From Liolophura sinensis (Eukaryota > Mollusca > Polyplacophora > Chitonida > Chitonidae), in NCBI RefSeq assembly GCF_032854445.1, contig NC_088297.1:1963403-2027402 (forward strand): a stretch of 64,000 nt of DNA, read 5' to 3'. A program made the translations under genes and the position numbers. Positions 1 to 10,680 of this stretch are shown piece by piece (positions within the stretch are counted from its first letter, which is position 1; every line of letters begins with the position of its first letter). The notes beneath the pieces were generated by a model. That model saw only the letters and a list, made by a program, of their open reading frames with translations, ran no database searches and was not told the origin of the DNA.

Positions 1-615
1 AACGTTTAACACCAACTCCCAAAGACAAAGGTATGTAAGAAATTATACAAATAACTCCCAGCGGGTACATGTAAATGACAGACAATGCATCATTACTGTT
101 TTTCATCAAAAAATTCGCAAGGTCTATTGGGTGAGTGCAAAAATGACATTTGCAATTTGAAACCAGAACTCCAGCAGTCCGTGGCTGTTTTGATATACGA
201 ATATTATTGGACAGTTTTAAATAGCCTTTATTCTGATCTTCACGTCGGGTGGAAGATATATATATATGCTCATTTTTACGAGAAAACACACATAGATGTA
301 TTTCTTTGTTTCACCGATATCCGATTCACTTGCATATCTGACAGCGGTCAAGTTTATGAATGAAGGAAAACCAGACATAGCGTGGGAAAACCATCGTACT
401 TCATAGAGAAACCTGTGAAACATGGCGACTAAAAGCCAAAGCCTCAAAAGCCGGGTACAAATAAGCAAAAGGCTTTCCGGGCATGCGCCATCATTGGCTA
501 ACGCGTAATGGACACTCCTGGGAAAGTTTGGGCCAGTTGAGGTCTGCCTTATTATGTAATATTTTTCATCAGAATACATGTAGATTTAATAAAGTAAACG
601 GTGCGAGTTACTCAC
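1..615. other. left edge, no gene recognised
   Basis: I see no convincing exon or known repeat here. Open frames on both strands are short and lack a recognisable domain. It lies immediately 3' (in gene sense) of the minus-strand exon at 616-872, so it should be the first part of that gene's next intron. A short (TA)n tract lies near 258-268. Confidence 0.4.
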
Positions 616-872
616 GTAAAAATCCATTGGTAACAACGCAAGGCGTTCCTGTGCGACCTGCAAAGCCTTAGGGATGTTTCCTTTCTTTTGGTGCAACATT
701 ATCAAGTTCTTCAAAACGTCACCCATGGCGTCCTTGTTTTCATCCTGGGGAAGTCTGCTGAACAGCAGACGGGCCTTGCGTAGATTATCTTCTGCCTTAC
801 TGAAGTCTTCCTGCTCCAAAGCCGCTTTGCCAGCAACTGCTGCGCTCACGGCTACGTCCTTCACACGTTGTG
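616..872 (-). CDS. internal exon, TPR-like helical protein (partial gene)
   Basis: This minus-strand exon runs from acceptor AG (873-874, after a CT-rich tract) to donor GTGAGT at 615-610. It encodes about 85 residues rich in Ala, Leu, Lys and Glu, with a pattern like two TPR helix pairs: KAALEQEDFSKAEDNLRKAR, then HQKKGNIPKALQVAQERLAL. The incoming phase (two bases completing a GCA codon) matches the outgoing phase of the exon at 4181-4265. The exon leaves in phase 0, so the gene continues to the left, outside the window. TPR proteins act as interaction scaffolds; I cannot name the family. A chance ORF is unlikely because both splice signals and the frame agree with the neighbouring exon. 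Confidence 0.6.
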
Positions 873-1011
873 CTAAGAAGAGAAGAAAAAGGTATAACCA
901 CATCACACATGGCTGGTGAACGACTTTGTTATATTCTAACCAGTTTTGTCGTACACAGTACCGATTGTCCGTTAGTTTACATTCATTTTGGTCCAGTACT
1001 CGACTCATCAC

Positions 1012-1278
1012 CATTGACCTGGTGGTTAGAGTTCAGGGTATTACAATAACCCAGGAGCCTCTGACCAATTCGACCGGTGTGAGTTCAAATCCAACTCACG
1101 TTAGATTTGAACTTCTTCAGCTCTGGTGGTAAGTGGGAAGTTCCTGCAGCAATTTGCGGATGACTGTGGGGTTCCCCCGGGCTCTGTCAGGTTTCCTTCC
1201 CACCATAATGCTGGCCGCTGTCCCATGAAGAAAATATTCATGAGTACCGCGTAAAACTCCAGTCAAATAAATAAATAA
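1012..1278 (+). repeat. SINE family A copy, old and diverged
   Basis: This matches the family described at 8691-8960 along its whole length: tRNA-like start, box-B-like GAGTTCAAATCC at about 1080, the CCACCATAATGCTGGCCGC core and a TAAA tail. It has many substitutions, so it is an old insertion. Confidence 0.75.
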
Positions 1279-1533
1279 CCATAACCCACACAACAAACAA
1301 GGCTAGGAAGGCTTTACTAGTGCTGTTACTTCAAACCGTTGTTTGTTTTACCTCCTGCTATAGATAGCCAAGGTTTTCCACCCAGTGGCCGGAAAATTTG
1401 GCCCTACTCACATCAGTAGTAGAGAGTGTTGCAAACGTGTCCGACTGTGCAGGTGCAGTGCGGAGGTGCAGGTGTGTCGTTGAGTCAGTGCCCCCGTAGG
1501 TGCATGCGCGTGACGCCAGCGCGCCAACGGAAC

Positions 1534-1810
1534 AGCTCCATGTCGCGCTAAAACGGACAAATTGGTGACCTGCATGTCGGGCCAAAACCGATGTCACGCG
1601 CGAGAGCAGTTCCATCGTTTTGGCGCCTGAATTTCGTTGACGTCCGCGTTGATGAGCGAGGCGTATGACGCGCAAACAGACCAATGAGCCCGGCTTCTTC
1701 AGCTCCATTTCGCGCCAAAACTGACCCATGGGTGATCACGTGAAGCGCGAGACGTCACGCGAGAGGCGCGCTTATAGCACCTATGGGTGAGCTCCATTTC
1801 GGGCGAAAAC
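1534..1810. promoter_or_regulatory. cluster of five E2F-like motif repeats in a GC-rich block
   Basis: Five variants of the unit CTCCATTTCGCGCCAAAAC occur at 1534-1554, 1570-1588, 1609-1626, 1701-1721 and 1790-1810. The fourth copy holds the E2F/DP consensus TTTCGCGCC exactly. The third carries the site in the opposite sense (TTTTGGCGCC). The block is CpG-rich against an AT-rich background and also has the E-box-like TCACGTGA (1736-1743) and a CRE-like GACGTCAC (1751-1758). E2F sites typically drive S-phase genes. Here the block sits inside a predicted intron, so it could be an internal or bidirectional promoter, or a decayed tandem repeat that happens to look like E2F sites. Confidence 0.4.
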
Positions 1811-1974
1811 GTCGGCTTGTAAATTTGAGTTGAGCAGCTCCTTCAGGCTCCTTTCGAAGTGACACAGCGAGGGTTACATAACCGTATGCTTCCAAGTTAT
1901 AAGCTTATTTTTTATCTATATGTTGCCTAACACGTTTCTGTGGTTATATTCTCTAGATTTGGTACCTTTTCTTT

Positions 1975-2515
1975 GTAAAATTGAATAAAATAATTTTTAT
2001 TAGACATTATAGATGGCGATCTTGGGCCCATCTTAGCCCACTTGCCATAATGCCTCCTAGGTAATCACCCGCCGCTATTCGCTTCTGCACATACATAAAA
2101 AGGCAAAGAATAGATAATTATGTGAAATGACAAGCTATTCTGTAAGACAATCCAGAAGCTGGAGACCACTTGAAGAAATTCGTCCCGCAAAAATATTACA
2201 CAGGAATAATGCCTGTTGTCAAATCGATGTCAGCGATAGTGTATTCCCTGGATTTCTGTCATTTCAGCTTTCCAGATAGCCGAGGTGTTTTTGCAGAACT
2301 CATAAGATCATGCAGTATGAACGGCTATAGACGGGGAACAGCCTAATCTAATTATCTAAGCCCACCTGTTTAAACGAATTTATGTAAAATTGAAGAAAAT
2401 AATAATTATTGAGACATCACTGATGGTGCTGTATGGCTAATCTAAGCCCACTTGCCATAATGCTCGGTAGGTCATCGCCCCGCCACTATGAGCTTCTGCA
2501 CATACAGGAAAAGGT
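1975..2515. repeat. pair of direct repeats, about 130 bp each
   Basis: Positions 1975-2105 and 2382-2515 share an order of blocks: AAAATAATAATTATT-like start, AGCCCACTTGCCATAATGC, GGTAATC/GGTCATC, and CTTCTGCACATACA. The separation is about 407 bp. The family is not recognised. They may be two copies of one short element or a local duplication. Confidence 0.6.
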
Positions 2516-2582
2516 TTTCTATCTTAATTTATGTATATGTGTTGGTTTTATTGTTGAGGAGATAATCTCGTCGCTATTGGCG

Positions 2583-2789
2583 TGTGACCTCAAGAATATT
2601 TCACTTATACGACGGCAGCCAACATTATGGTGGGGGGAAACCCGCAACCATCTGCAGGCTGTCGCCCGACCATCCCACGTACGGCCGGAACGAAAGCCAA
2701 CAAGAGCTGGACAGCGACCGCATTGGTGAGAGGCTCCTGGGTCATTACGCTGCGCTAGCGCGCTAACCAACTGAGCCACGGAGCCCCCT
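2583..2789 (-). repeat. SINE family A copy, internally deleted
   Basis: It is in reverse orientation: tail side at 2590 (AAGAATATTTCACTTATACGACGG) and tRNA-like head ending at 2789 (AACCAACTGAGCCACGGAGCC). About 20-30 bp of the middle (the CCCGGGCTCTGCCCGG block) is missing. Confidence 0.85.
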
Positions 2790-4180
2790 CGTAAATAATA
2801 AAAACTAAATTAAATTAAGGTGGACGATGTCAGGGGCCAATAGTCTCATACATGTTCAGAGATTATGCGGTCTACCAAGTTATGTCCGATCCACAGTACA
2901 AGGCCTTTGGTAAAATGTTACAACACATGGGCGTGGCAGTTTCCGTACTATGTATATGGAATCTGATTGTAAACTATATACGCTGAATCATTATTTACGT
3001 GTACAAATGGCGCGGACGTATTAATGACTGTATGCTACCTACGTAGTTTTCGCCATTTCTATTTTATACGTATATGCAATTGCTCACGGGTCACCACGTG
3101 GCGTCTTGAGTCAAATATAAATTCTTTTTCTTCGCACATCTTAGTCCATAGAGTCAAAATCTACCATAAATACATGTATATTTTTTATGAAGATACTGTA
3201 GTATGCAAAGTTTGTGGTAGTGAATATACAAAGGAGTAACGGTGTTCTCATTATTATGGGTTATCCGTCCTGGGTATATCACACATATTTTAGTTTTAAA
3301 GTAAAATAAAGCTAAAATAAGATGAACTGTAGGTTCATTACACGGACAACTGGAAGCTATGCGTAAAAAAACTTTCATTTATTTTTTTGAGAGTGCTGAA
3401 AGGCAGTCAAATATTTGAAAACTATGGTGGGCTTTATGAGCCATACTGACGGTATCCAGGAACTCTAACGTCACATCACCTTTTTTTCCTGATTGTCACC
3501 AGAAGAAAGGAATTTTTGTGAACATTATTTCAGTAAAATTTCACTCATGGATAAAAACAGTTATTCCAATATTCAGTGTTGTGGTTTGGGTTGGATAAAC
3601 TGCCTGTGACGTAAGAGTTCATAACTTCCGATAGTATGGATCATAAAGCCCATTTTATCAGTCAAATGTTCGAGTGCAATTAAGTCTTCTTACAAAAATC
3701 GAAAAAAATAAATGAAATTATATTTACGAATAGTTTTATGTGATCTACTTAGTGATGCCTACTTCGATTTTTGGAGGTCTTTTTCTTTAAACATTGTATG
3801 AGACAACTGCGGATTTCGAGCCAGAGATCTAAGAGGCGACCACCTTATCGCCAGCAATACATGCACATCTCGGCCGCTAATGTAGATGGTTTGCCTGTAC
3901 GACAGCTGTCCGGCTTATATTTGTAGATGATGGAAACCAACGCCCTTTGTCAGCACTTGACAGATCTCCTGACTTAATACAGCTTTATGCAATGTACATA
4001 GTGAATAGGAATTTTTTTATCTAGAGTTATAAGACAATGCGGTAAATTGTGCAATTTTGTAATTATTTTTATATATAAACAGTTGAACCACCCAGACTGC
4101 CATCGTAACATGGGTATGACGTTAGGCAACAATCAATGTAAATAAATCAATAAATAAATAAATAAATAGCAAATATCAAC

Positions 4181-4265
4181 CTCCCGCCATATTGAGAGCC
4201 AGTCCAAACGCCAAAAGGGCTTCAATGTCTTCATGATTCTCCATGGCTGGCAGTGGAAATGTCCT
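4181..4265 (-). CDS. exon of the TPR-like gene
   Basis: This minus-strand exon has acceptor TTTCAG at 4271-4266 and donor GT at 4180-4179. It encodes about 28 residues including MENHEDIEALLAFGLALNMA, then one base that completes an Ala codon with the exon at 872. The phase match supports joining the two. The ATG at 4244-4242 (ATGGAGAAT) could be the start, but the frame is open upstream to the acceptor (RTFPLPA), so this may be internal. No further upstream exon was identified with confidence. Confidence 0.5.
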
Positions 4266-4417
4266 CTGAAACGGAAATATGTTTATGTAGTTGAATACGA
4301 GTGGATATGTTTATTATGGTTTTATACATTACAACTTCTGCAGGGGCTTTTTGCAACAAATGGCTATATCATGCAACTCAACACCACCCAGTGAATGTTA
4401 GTTTTAAAGTTTTGTAC

Positions 4418-4815
4418 ATTTCTGGTTGTACAACTTCTGTTTGGGCTTTAGAATATTACTATTTACTAATAAAACACAATTCCTATAACGCACGTTTGTA
4501 ATTAAAGGCATATTATCTATGCGTCGAAACAGACATATGTATGCCAGGCGGTCACTGGTCTTTGTGCATTCAACCGCCCTTAGTACTTTTCTCTGAAATG
4601 GAAAAATGGATATATGTGTCAGTGTTTGGCCATCGTATACCTTATTTTAATTTATTTAATTGTATTCATTTGATTAGTGTTTACGCTGTGCTCAAGAATA
4701 TTTCACTTATACGACGGCGGCCACCATTATGGTGGGAGGACACCAGGAAGAGCCCGGGGAAACCCACGACCATCCGCAGGATGCTGCCAGACATTCCCAC
4801 GTACGGCAGGTACCT
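4418..4815. repeat. left copy of a 0.4-kb inverted duplication, ending in a truncated SINE A
   Basis: Positions 4418-4680 are nearly identical to the reverse complement of about 17865-18129. Shared markers are the CTGGTTGTACAACTTCTG start, the AACACAATTCCTATAACGCACG block and GGCCATCGTATACCTTATT. The similarity runs into a headless SINE A copy (4667-4813, minus orientation), which is also shared. The two copies are 13 kb apart in opposite orientation. Confidence 0.8.
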
Positions 4816-5580
4816 ATGCATTATAGATACGTAAATAAATATTTGTAGATTCAAGTTAATAGACGTTAAAATCTATTCGATTCATTTAACGTAATATATT
4901 ATTATTATATTATATATTAATATACTATGTTTTGTGAGTGATAATAGAATAGATTATGCTACTTACCTAATTACATGTTTTAGAGAACAATACCCCATTA
5001 CATCAATAACGAGTAACTTTTTTGAAGCAAAAACTTCAAAAAACAGTATTTTGTCGATTAAACAGATTAGTTTTAGAGTGTATTTGCAATTCTTGCAATT
5101 CGCAACTGTAATTTTCTGAAATATTAGAGGTTCTTTTTGACCTGCATATTTTCTGCTCAAAAAGGAAGAAAAAAACTCTTAAACCCATGTCCTCTATTTC
5201 ATGTATACAGCAAGGATAAAAATGAATATGCTCATATTACATGAAAATTACACTAAAAATGATCTGTTAATTTTAACACATAGTTTGTTCTCTGAGCGAT
5301 GCTATAGGATGTATTTGTACTCTATTATCATAACACAATACTGTGTCATATTCAACATAATATCCTGTCATTCTAATACAACATATCATTTGAATTAGCA
5401 GAATTATGTATTTGAATTAACAGAATCATGTATTTGAATTAACAGAATATGTGTGCAGTACACTGTATTTAGCAGAATAATCTGCTGCAATGACAGAATC
5501 ACTCAGGCAACATACTTTCTGTTCATTTGATTAATTTTAACTTCCAGAGGATACATTTTTAGCATGGTCACAATTCCGAT
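4816..5580. repeat. AT-rich spacer with a short tandem repeat
   Basis: This is mostly AT-rich sequence without exons. At about 5390-5452 there are three copies of a 24-bp unit, TGTATTTGAATTAACAGAAT plus 3-4 bases. An AT palindrome-like run lies at 4890-4925. Confidence 0.5.
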
Positions 5581-5586
5581 AACTCA

Positions 5587-6115
5587 TTTATTTATTTATT
5601 TATTTGATTGGTGTTTTACGCCGTACTCAAGAATATTTCACTTATACGACGGCGGCCAACATGATGGTGGGAGGAAACCGGGCACAGCCCGGGGGAAACC
5701 TGGCTCCTGGCAGACCTTCCCACTTACGGCCGGAGAGGAAGCCAGCACGAGCTGGACTTGAATTCACATCGACCGCATTGGTGAGATTGACAGAGGCATT
5801 ACTTATGGATAACAAGTCCTCGATTTATTGTGTTGGTGACGTTTCGATGTAGGTTCTTACATCGTTATCAAACCATGTGGTTTGAAACCATCGTTATCAA
5901 ACCATGTGGTTTGAAACCAATGGTTTGATAACGATGTAAGAACCTACATAGAAAATTCACCGACACAATAAGTCCAGGAATTGTTCTCCATAAGTAATGC
6001 CTCTGTCAATCTATACCATCCCAATTCCTAAATGCCTCTGAAAGAAGCGCATTGGTGAGAGACTGCTGGGTCATTACGCTGTGCTAGCGCGCTAACCAAC
6101 TGAGCGACGGAGCCC
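5587..6115 (-). repeat. SINE family A copy split by a foldback insertion
   Basis: The tail-to-middle part is at 5587-5786 and the tRNA-like head resumes at 6048-6115 (GCATTGGTGAGAGACTGCTG ... CAACTGAGCGACGGAGCC). The intervening 5787-6047 is a separate inverted-repeat element. A C-rich tract (6112-6138) follows the head. Confidence 0.9.
5787..6047. mobile_element. foldback (MITE-like) element inserted in a SINE
   Basis: It has two arms of about 100 bp. The left arm starts GATTGACAGAGGCATTACTT (5785) and the right arm is its inverted copy ending at about 6011. The centre holds a 28-bp duplication containing GTTATCAAACCATGTGGTTT. The insertion is bounded by a 13-bp direct repeat CGCATTGGTGAGA (5774-5786 and 6048-6060), which is SINE sequence and therefore looks like the target-site duplication. 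No coding capacity is present. A short extra piece at 6012-6047 lies between the right arm and the duplication. Confidence 0.75.
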
Positions 6116-6139
6116 CCCCCCCCCTCCCCTCCCCTCCCG

Positions 6140-6584
6140 ATAACTCATGGATATATCAATTGAAAGCCACACAGACACTCCAGGAACCTCTTGAATGTTA
6201 ATGACATATGAAGTAGGGCATTGATATACATTCTGCTTGGTATCATTGACAAAGTTCAAGCACTCACAAGCCTACAGCATTTTTGTCTGACCTATTTTAA
6301 CGTAATTGTTTACAAAACACTGACAGTTCTGGTTCATTGAACGCTTCCTAGAAAGCCGTATAGCTTAGCCTATAGTTTCTGTGTTCACTGAATCGTCGAC
6401 CAGAGTTGGGCGTCCAGGACATGCAAGAGGTTGTATTGCGCAGATGTCAACAAAACATTGCACTTCCAGGAATAGCTTAATCTACGTTTCTATTTCGCCC
6501 TATGCTTATTCAACTAGTGCATTCACATCTAAGTCTATTTTACGTGAAAAAAGAAACCCTGTTCAACTATATACATCATATTTC
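6140..6584. other. spacer, nothing recognised
   Basis: This is unique-looking sequence with short ORFs only. No repeat or exon was identified. Confidence 0.4.
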
Positions 6585-7655
6585 CTGTAGGCTTACGGTA
6601 CGTCCCTTTTAGGCTTACAGTACATCCCTTTTAGGCTTACAATACGTCTCTTGTAGGCTTACAGTGCATCCCCTTTAGGCTTTCAGTACATCCCCTGTAG
6701 GCTTACAGTACATATCCTGTAGGCTTACAGTACTTCCCCTTTTGTGCTTATAGTGCATTCCCTGTACGCTTCCAGTACATCCCATTTAGGCTTACAGTAC
6801 GTCCCCTGTAGGCTTACACTATGTCCCCTGTAGACTTACAGTTAGTCCCCTGTAGACTTACAGTTCGTCCCCTGTAGGCTTACAGTACATCCCCTGTAGG
6901 CTTACAGTACATCCCCTGTAGGCTTACAGTGCGTTCCCTGTAAGCTTATAGTGCATTCCCTGTAGACATACAGTACATCCCCTTTAGGCTGACAGTACAT
7001 CCCCTGTAGGCTTACAGTACATATCCTGTAGGCTTACAGTACATTCCCTGTAGGCTTACAGTACGTTCCCTGTAAGCTTATAGTGCATTTCCTGTAGGCT
7101 TACAGTACATCCCCTTTAGGCTGACAGTACACCCCCTGTAGGCTTATAGTACATCTCCTGTAGGCTTACAGTACGTCCACCGTAGGCTTACAGCACATCC
7201 CCTGTAGGCTTACAGTACGTCCCCTGTAGGCTGACAGTACATCCCTTGTAAGCTTACAGCACATCCCTTTTAGGCTGACAGTACGTCCCCTGTAGGCTTA
7301 TAGTACATCCCCTGTAGGCTTACAGTACATCTCCTGTAGGCTTACAGTACGTTCCCTGTAAGCTTATAGTGCATTCCCTGTAGGCTTACAGTACATCCCC
7401 TTTAGGCTGACAGTACATCCCCTGTAGGCGTATAGTACATCTCCTGTGGGCTTACAGTACGTCCACGGTAGGCTTACAGTACGTCCGCCGTAGGCTTACA
7501 GCACATCCCATGTAGGCTTACAGTACGTCCACTGTAGGCTAACAGTACATCCCTTGTAGGCTTACAGTACATCCATTTTAGGCTGACAGTACGTCCCCTG
7601 TAGGCTTATAGTACATCTCCTGTAGGCTTACAGTACATCCCCAGTAGGCTTACAG
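6585..7655. repeat. 22-bp minisatellite array, about 48 copies
   Basis: The unit is close to GTACATCCCCTGTAGGCTTACA, repeated without breaks. Unit variants (GGCTGACA, GTAAGCTTATA, CATTCCCTG, CTTTAGG) recur in the same order several times, which indicates a higher-order repeat made by duplication of multi-unit blocks. Stop codons and frame shifts rule out a coding role. Confidence 0.95.
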
Positions 7656-7827
7656 GACGTCTGATTTACAGTGATTGTAAATCACAGGTAATTTCCCCTG
7701 ACTTTTCGCCACCCTCTGTAGTACTGGTCTTACAATAGGGTAATTAGTTGGCGAAACATTCCATTACTTCACAGCAGATAGACTGTGAAGATGTAGTATT
7801 CTCGTATATGTAGTAAATAAGACTTAT

Positions 7828-8054
7828 TTTATTTCATTGGAGTTTTATGCCGTACTCAAGAATACCAGCATTATAGAGGGAGGAAACCGGGTCGAGCCCG
7901 GGGGGAAACCCACCACCATCAACAGTGTTGCTGGCAGACCTGCCCACGTATGGCTGGAGAAGAAGGCAGCATGACTGGACTTGAATTCACAGCGACCGCA
8001 TTGGCGATAGGCTTCTGGGTCATTGCGCCATACTCGGCCACGGAAGCTCCTAGT
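7828..8054 (-). repeat. SINE family A copy, diverged
   Basis: It is in reverse orientation. The tail is at 7830-7865 (GGAGTTTTATGCCGTACTCAAGAATA), the ATTTCACTTATACGACGG block is deleted, and the head ends at about 8052 (CCACGGAAGCTCC). Confidence 0.85.
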
Positions 8055-8425
8055 AAATAACACAGAACTTGAGCAAATAAATAGTTTCTGAGAATCACAT
8101 TCGGCTGCTGGTCTGTCGATTCTCCTTAGGATTATATTGCCTTTCTGAGAAAAACGGCGTCTCATACAGAAAACATCGGCATAGGACACCAATCCCTCCC
8201 GGGCTAGTCATTTAGGCTATTCCTATATGTGGAACATATATGGCGTTAAATTTTATATCAGAAGCCAAATTTGAAGACACTGGTGTATCTAGCTCCCTCT
8301 ACACCTCATCTTAAAATTGAGAAGGCTATAAATTTGACGTTATTAACATTTATACGTTTATCTGAACTGCTAGTTAGTTAAATCGATGTGTGTATACGAG
8401 GAATAGTCAGCGTGCCAGAGCAATG

Positions 8426-8664
8426 ACTCCGTGGCTCAGTTGGTTAGCGCGCTACCGCAGCGTTATGACATGGGAGCCTCTCACCACTGGGGTCGCTGTG
8501 ACTTCTAGTCCAGCTCATGCTGGCTGCTTCTCCAGTCGTGCGTAGTAGGGTCTTCCAGCAAACTCTCGACGGTCACGGTTTCCCACGGGCTCTACACAAT
8601 GCTGGCCACCTTCATATATGTGAAATACTTCAGTATGGCGTAAATCACCAATCAATTCAATTAA
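8426..8664 (+). repeat. SINE family A copy, diverged
   Basis: The tRNA-like head is ACTCCGTGGCTCAGTTGG at 8426. Box B is altered (GACTTCTAGTCC). The core and tail GGCGTAAATCACCAATCAA end at 8664. It lies 26 bp before a younger copy in the same orientation. Confidence 0.85.
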
Positions 8665-8690
8665 AATAAACTACTGAATATCTATTAACG

Positions 8691-8960
8691 GGGGCCTCCG
8701 TGGCTCAGTCGGTTAGCGCGCTAGCGCAGCGTAGTGACCCAGAAGCCTCTCACCAATGCGGTCGCTGTGAGTTCAAGACCAGCTCATGCTGGCTTCCTCT
8801 CCGGCCGTACGTGGGAAGGTCTGCCAGCAACCTGCGGATGGTCGTGGGTTTCCGCCGGGCTCTGCCCGGTTTCCACCCACCATAATGCTGGCCGCCGTCG
8901 TATAAGTGAAATATTCTTGAGTACGGCGTAAAACACCAATCAAAAAAAAAAAAAAAAAAA
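8691..8960 (+). repeat. SINE family A, full-length young copy (reference copy for the window)
   Basis: This is a 270-bp tRNA-derived SINE. Its head has Pol III box A (TGGCTCAGTCGGTTAGC) and box B (GAGTTCAAGACC). Its body has TGGGAAGGTCTGCCAGCAAC, a GC hairpin (CCGGGCTCTGCCCGG) and CCACCATAATGCTGGCCGCC. The conserved tail TATAAGTGAAATATTCTTGA ... GGCGTAAAACACCAATCAA is followed by poly-A. It is flanked by a perfect 10-bp target-site duplication TCTATTAACG (8681-8690 and 8961-8970), so insertion was by target-primed reverse transcription and is fairly recent. The tail resembles molluscan/bivalve SINE tails (recalled, not searched). The SINE depends on a partner LINE for mobility. Most other copies end in (TAAA)n instead of poly-A. 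Confidence 0.95.
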
Positions 8961-9029
8961 TCTATTAACGTCATTGGTATGTTAAGCTACCTATAAATTA
9001 TATGACTCATATCTGCTAAATTTACAGTG

Positions 9030-9063
9030 CCCCCACCCCAACCCCCACCCCACCCTCACCCCC
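9030..9063 (-). other. G-quadruplex-capable G-tract on the minus strand
   Basis: The plus strand is a run of C3-C5 tracts separated by one or two bases. The minus strand therefore has at least five G3+ runs with very short loops, which fits the standard G4 pattern. Confidence 0.7.
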
Positions 9064-9171
9064 GTTAAGATACCTGGGAGTGTTGATACTAACTGAAATT
9101 ATTCCCACCAGTAGGTCAGAGTAAAATGTCCTTCAAACACTTCTCCATAACGTAACTGATGTGCGTCACAA

Positions 9172-9380
9172 AAACACCAAATGAGCACTCAGTCACGACT
9201 TGGCTGGTTGAATGGTGTAAAACTGGACATCACCAAAACACCAAATGAACACACAGCCATGATTTGGCTAGCTGAATGGTATGAACGAGGACATTTAACA
9301 AAAATATCAAATGAGCGCTCAGCCACGATTTGGCTAGTTGAATGGTGTAACACTGGACATTGACAAAACGCCTAATGAAC
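9172..9380. repeat. three copies of a ~62-bp tandem repeat
   Basis: The units begin AACACCAAATGAGCACTCAG and contain GATTTGGCTAGTTGAATGGT and ACTGGACAT. Three successive copies are recognisable (about 9172, 9236 and 9298), with a partial fourth at 9362. Confidence 0.8.
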
Positions 9381-10680
9381 GCACACGAACGGATCGGAAA
9401 TATGCTCCCCGCGCCAGTTGTAAAGTGAATAGCAAATGGCGTTAAACAAAAGACTATTACAAGCCAGACGCTCTTACCTGTAGGAGGGTTACTGTCTGCA
9501 CAGGCGTCCCCGAAGATCTTACTTGTTTATATAGCGGGACAGCTGTATGTTTGAGTTTCGTGGTAAAAAGCGAAAGCGAAAGTCCGCGCAAAAAAAACCC
9601 CCTGAGTTAATAATAAAGTTGACGTTATGCTGTCCTTGGCTGTGGTGAAAATTGGCAGGAAGCCTGAATATATGTATATAATAATGCCAATCTTTATCAC
9701 AGCCGATTAACTACAGCATGACGTTGAGAGACAAACACACACTATGGATTAACCTAGACTATAGTGCAAATGCTCTGGGCAAGGCGGACATATGAAGGCA
9801 AGACACATAAAGCTTTATATACCTGAGATTACATGTCTTTTAAAGGGCCTCTCGTCACACAGAAAATTGACAACATGTACTGATACACGTAGGTCTGCTT
9901 GCGAATCATTTCTATATGATAAGTTTCACCGATTTCATTAACGTATCTCACACGATTTAACGCAACTATAAACCGCGACAGGCACGAGAGCTTAAGACGT
10001 GACTGAACTCAACTCAGCTTGTCATACCTATTTGGTCCCAGTCGGTTATATGGCCATACGACTCTTAGATTGGCCGACACACGTAGCAACTTTAGTGTTA
10101 CAGAAACCGGCCTCAATGTCCCCTCGGCCTGCAGTCGTAGGCCATGACCTATGCCTTGGCCTCTATACATGTACCTTGAACGAGATAGTACAGTATAAAA
10201 TTGCACATTTTACACAGTTATAAATTCGGCTTTGTCATAACCATAAGTGCGTACTTAAGACATTGCGACATGCGAAAAAAACCGATAACCCGATAACGTC
10301 GATCGATTCGGATATCATGATGTATCTTCTAAATTTAACTGGAATGGAATACATTGTTCATGTTTTGTGCATGATGTAAGTATTGCTAATATTTAACCTA
10401 GATGTTACTTACATGTACCTGTGAAATCATGTTGGATGAGGTGATTAAAACCGTGTTTCGTAACGCGAATATGTAACTATACTTTGAAAGATTTATATTT
10501 TCGTTTACACAGTTCGCCTGTAGTATGCACGCGTAGGCCTACTCAAGCTAAAATGAAAACACACTTGTTCAACACGCGTTTGCATTTAAATGGGTCGAAC
10601 TGCAAAGTGGTACAAATAACTTTATATTAAAACCAAACGTGACAGCCACATTGCTTAACATGTAGAGTGCGTTTTCAGTC
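9381..10680. other. spacer, nothing recognised
   Basis: There are no exons, known repeats or RNA genes that I can support. Only short ORFs with no domain are present. Confidence 0.4.

Larger units (their letters stand above)
873..4180 (-). other. probable intron between the two TPR-like exons
   Basis: This 3.3-kb interval separates two phase-compatible minus-strand exons. It holds two SINE copies, a GC-rich block with E2F-like motifs (1.5-1.8 kb) and a direct-repeat pair (2.0 and 2.4 kb). From about 2790 to 4140 I recognise nothing except AT-rich sequence and a short TAAA tract at 4140-4168. Confidence 0.45.

Noticed and set aside
6585-7655. possible CRISPR-like array
   Set aside because: The units are directly adjacent 22-mers without unique spacers, in a eukaryotic genome; it is a minisatellite.
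8691-8770. apparent tRNA gene
   Set aside because: This and similar sequences are tRNA-like heads of SINE family A, with body and tail attached and many copies.
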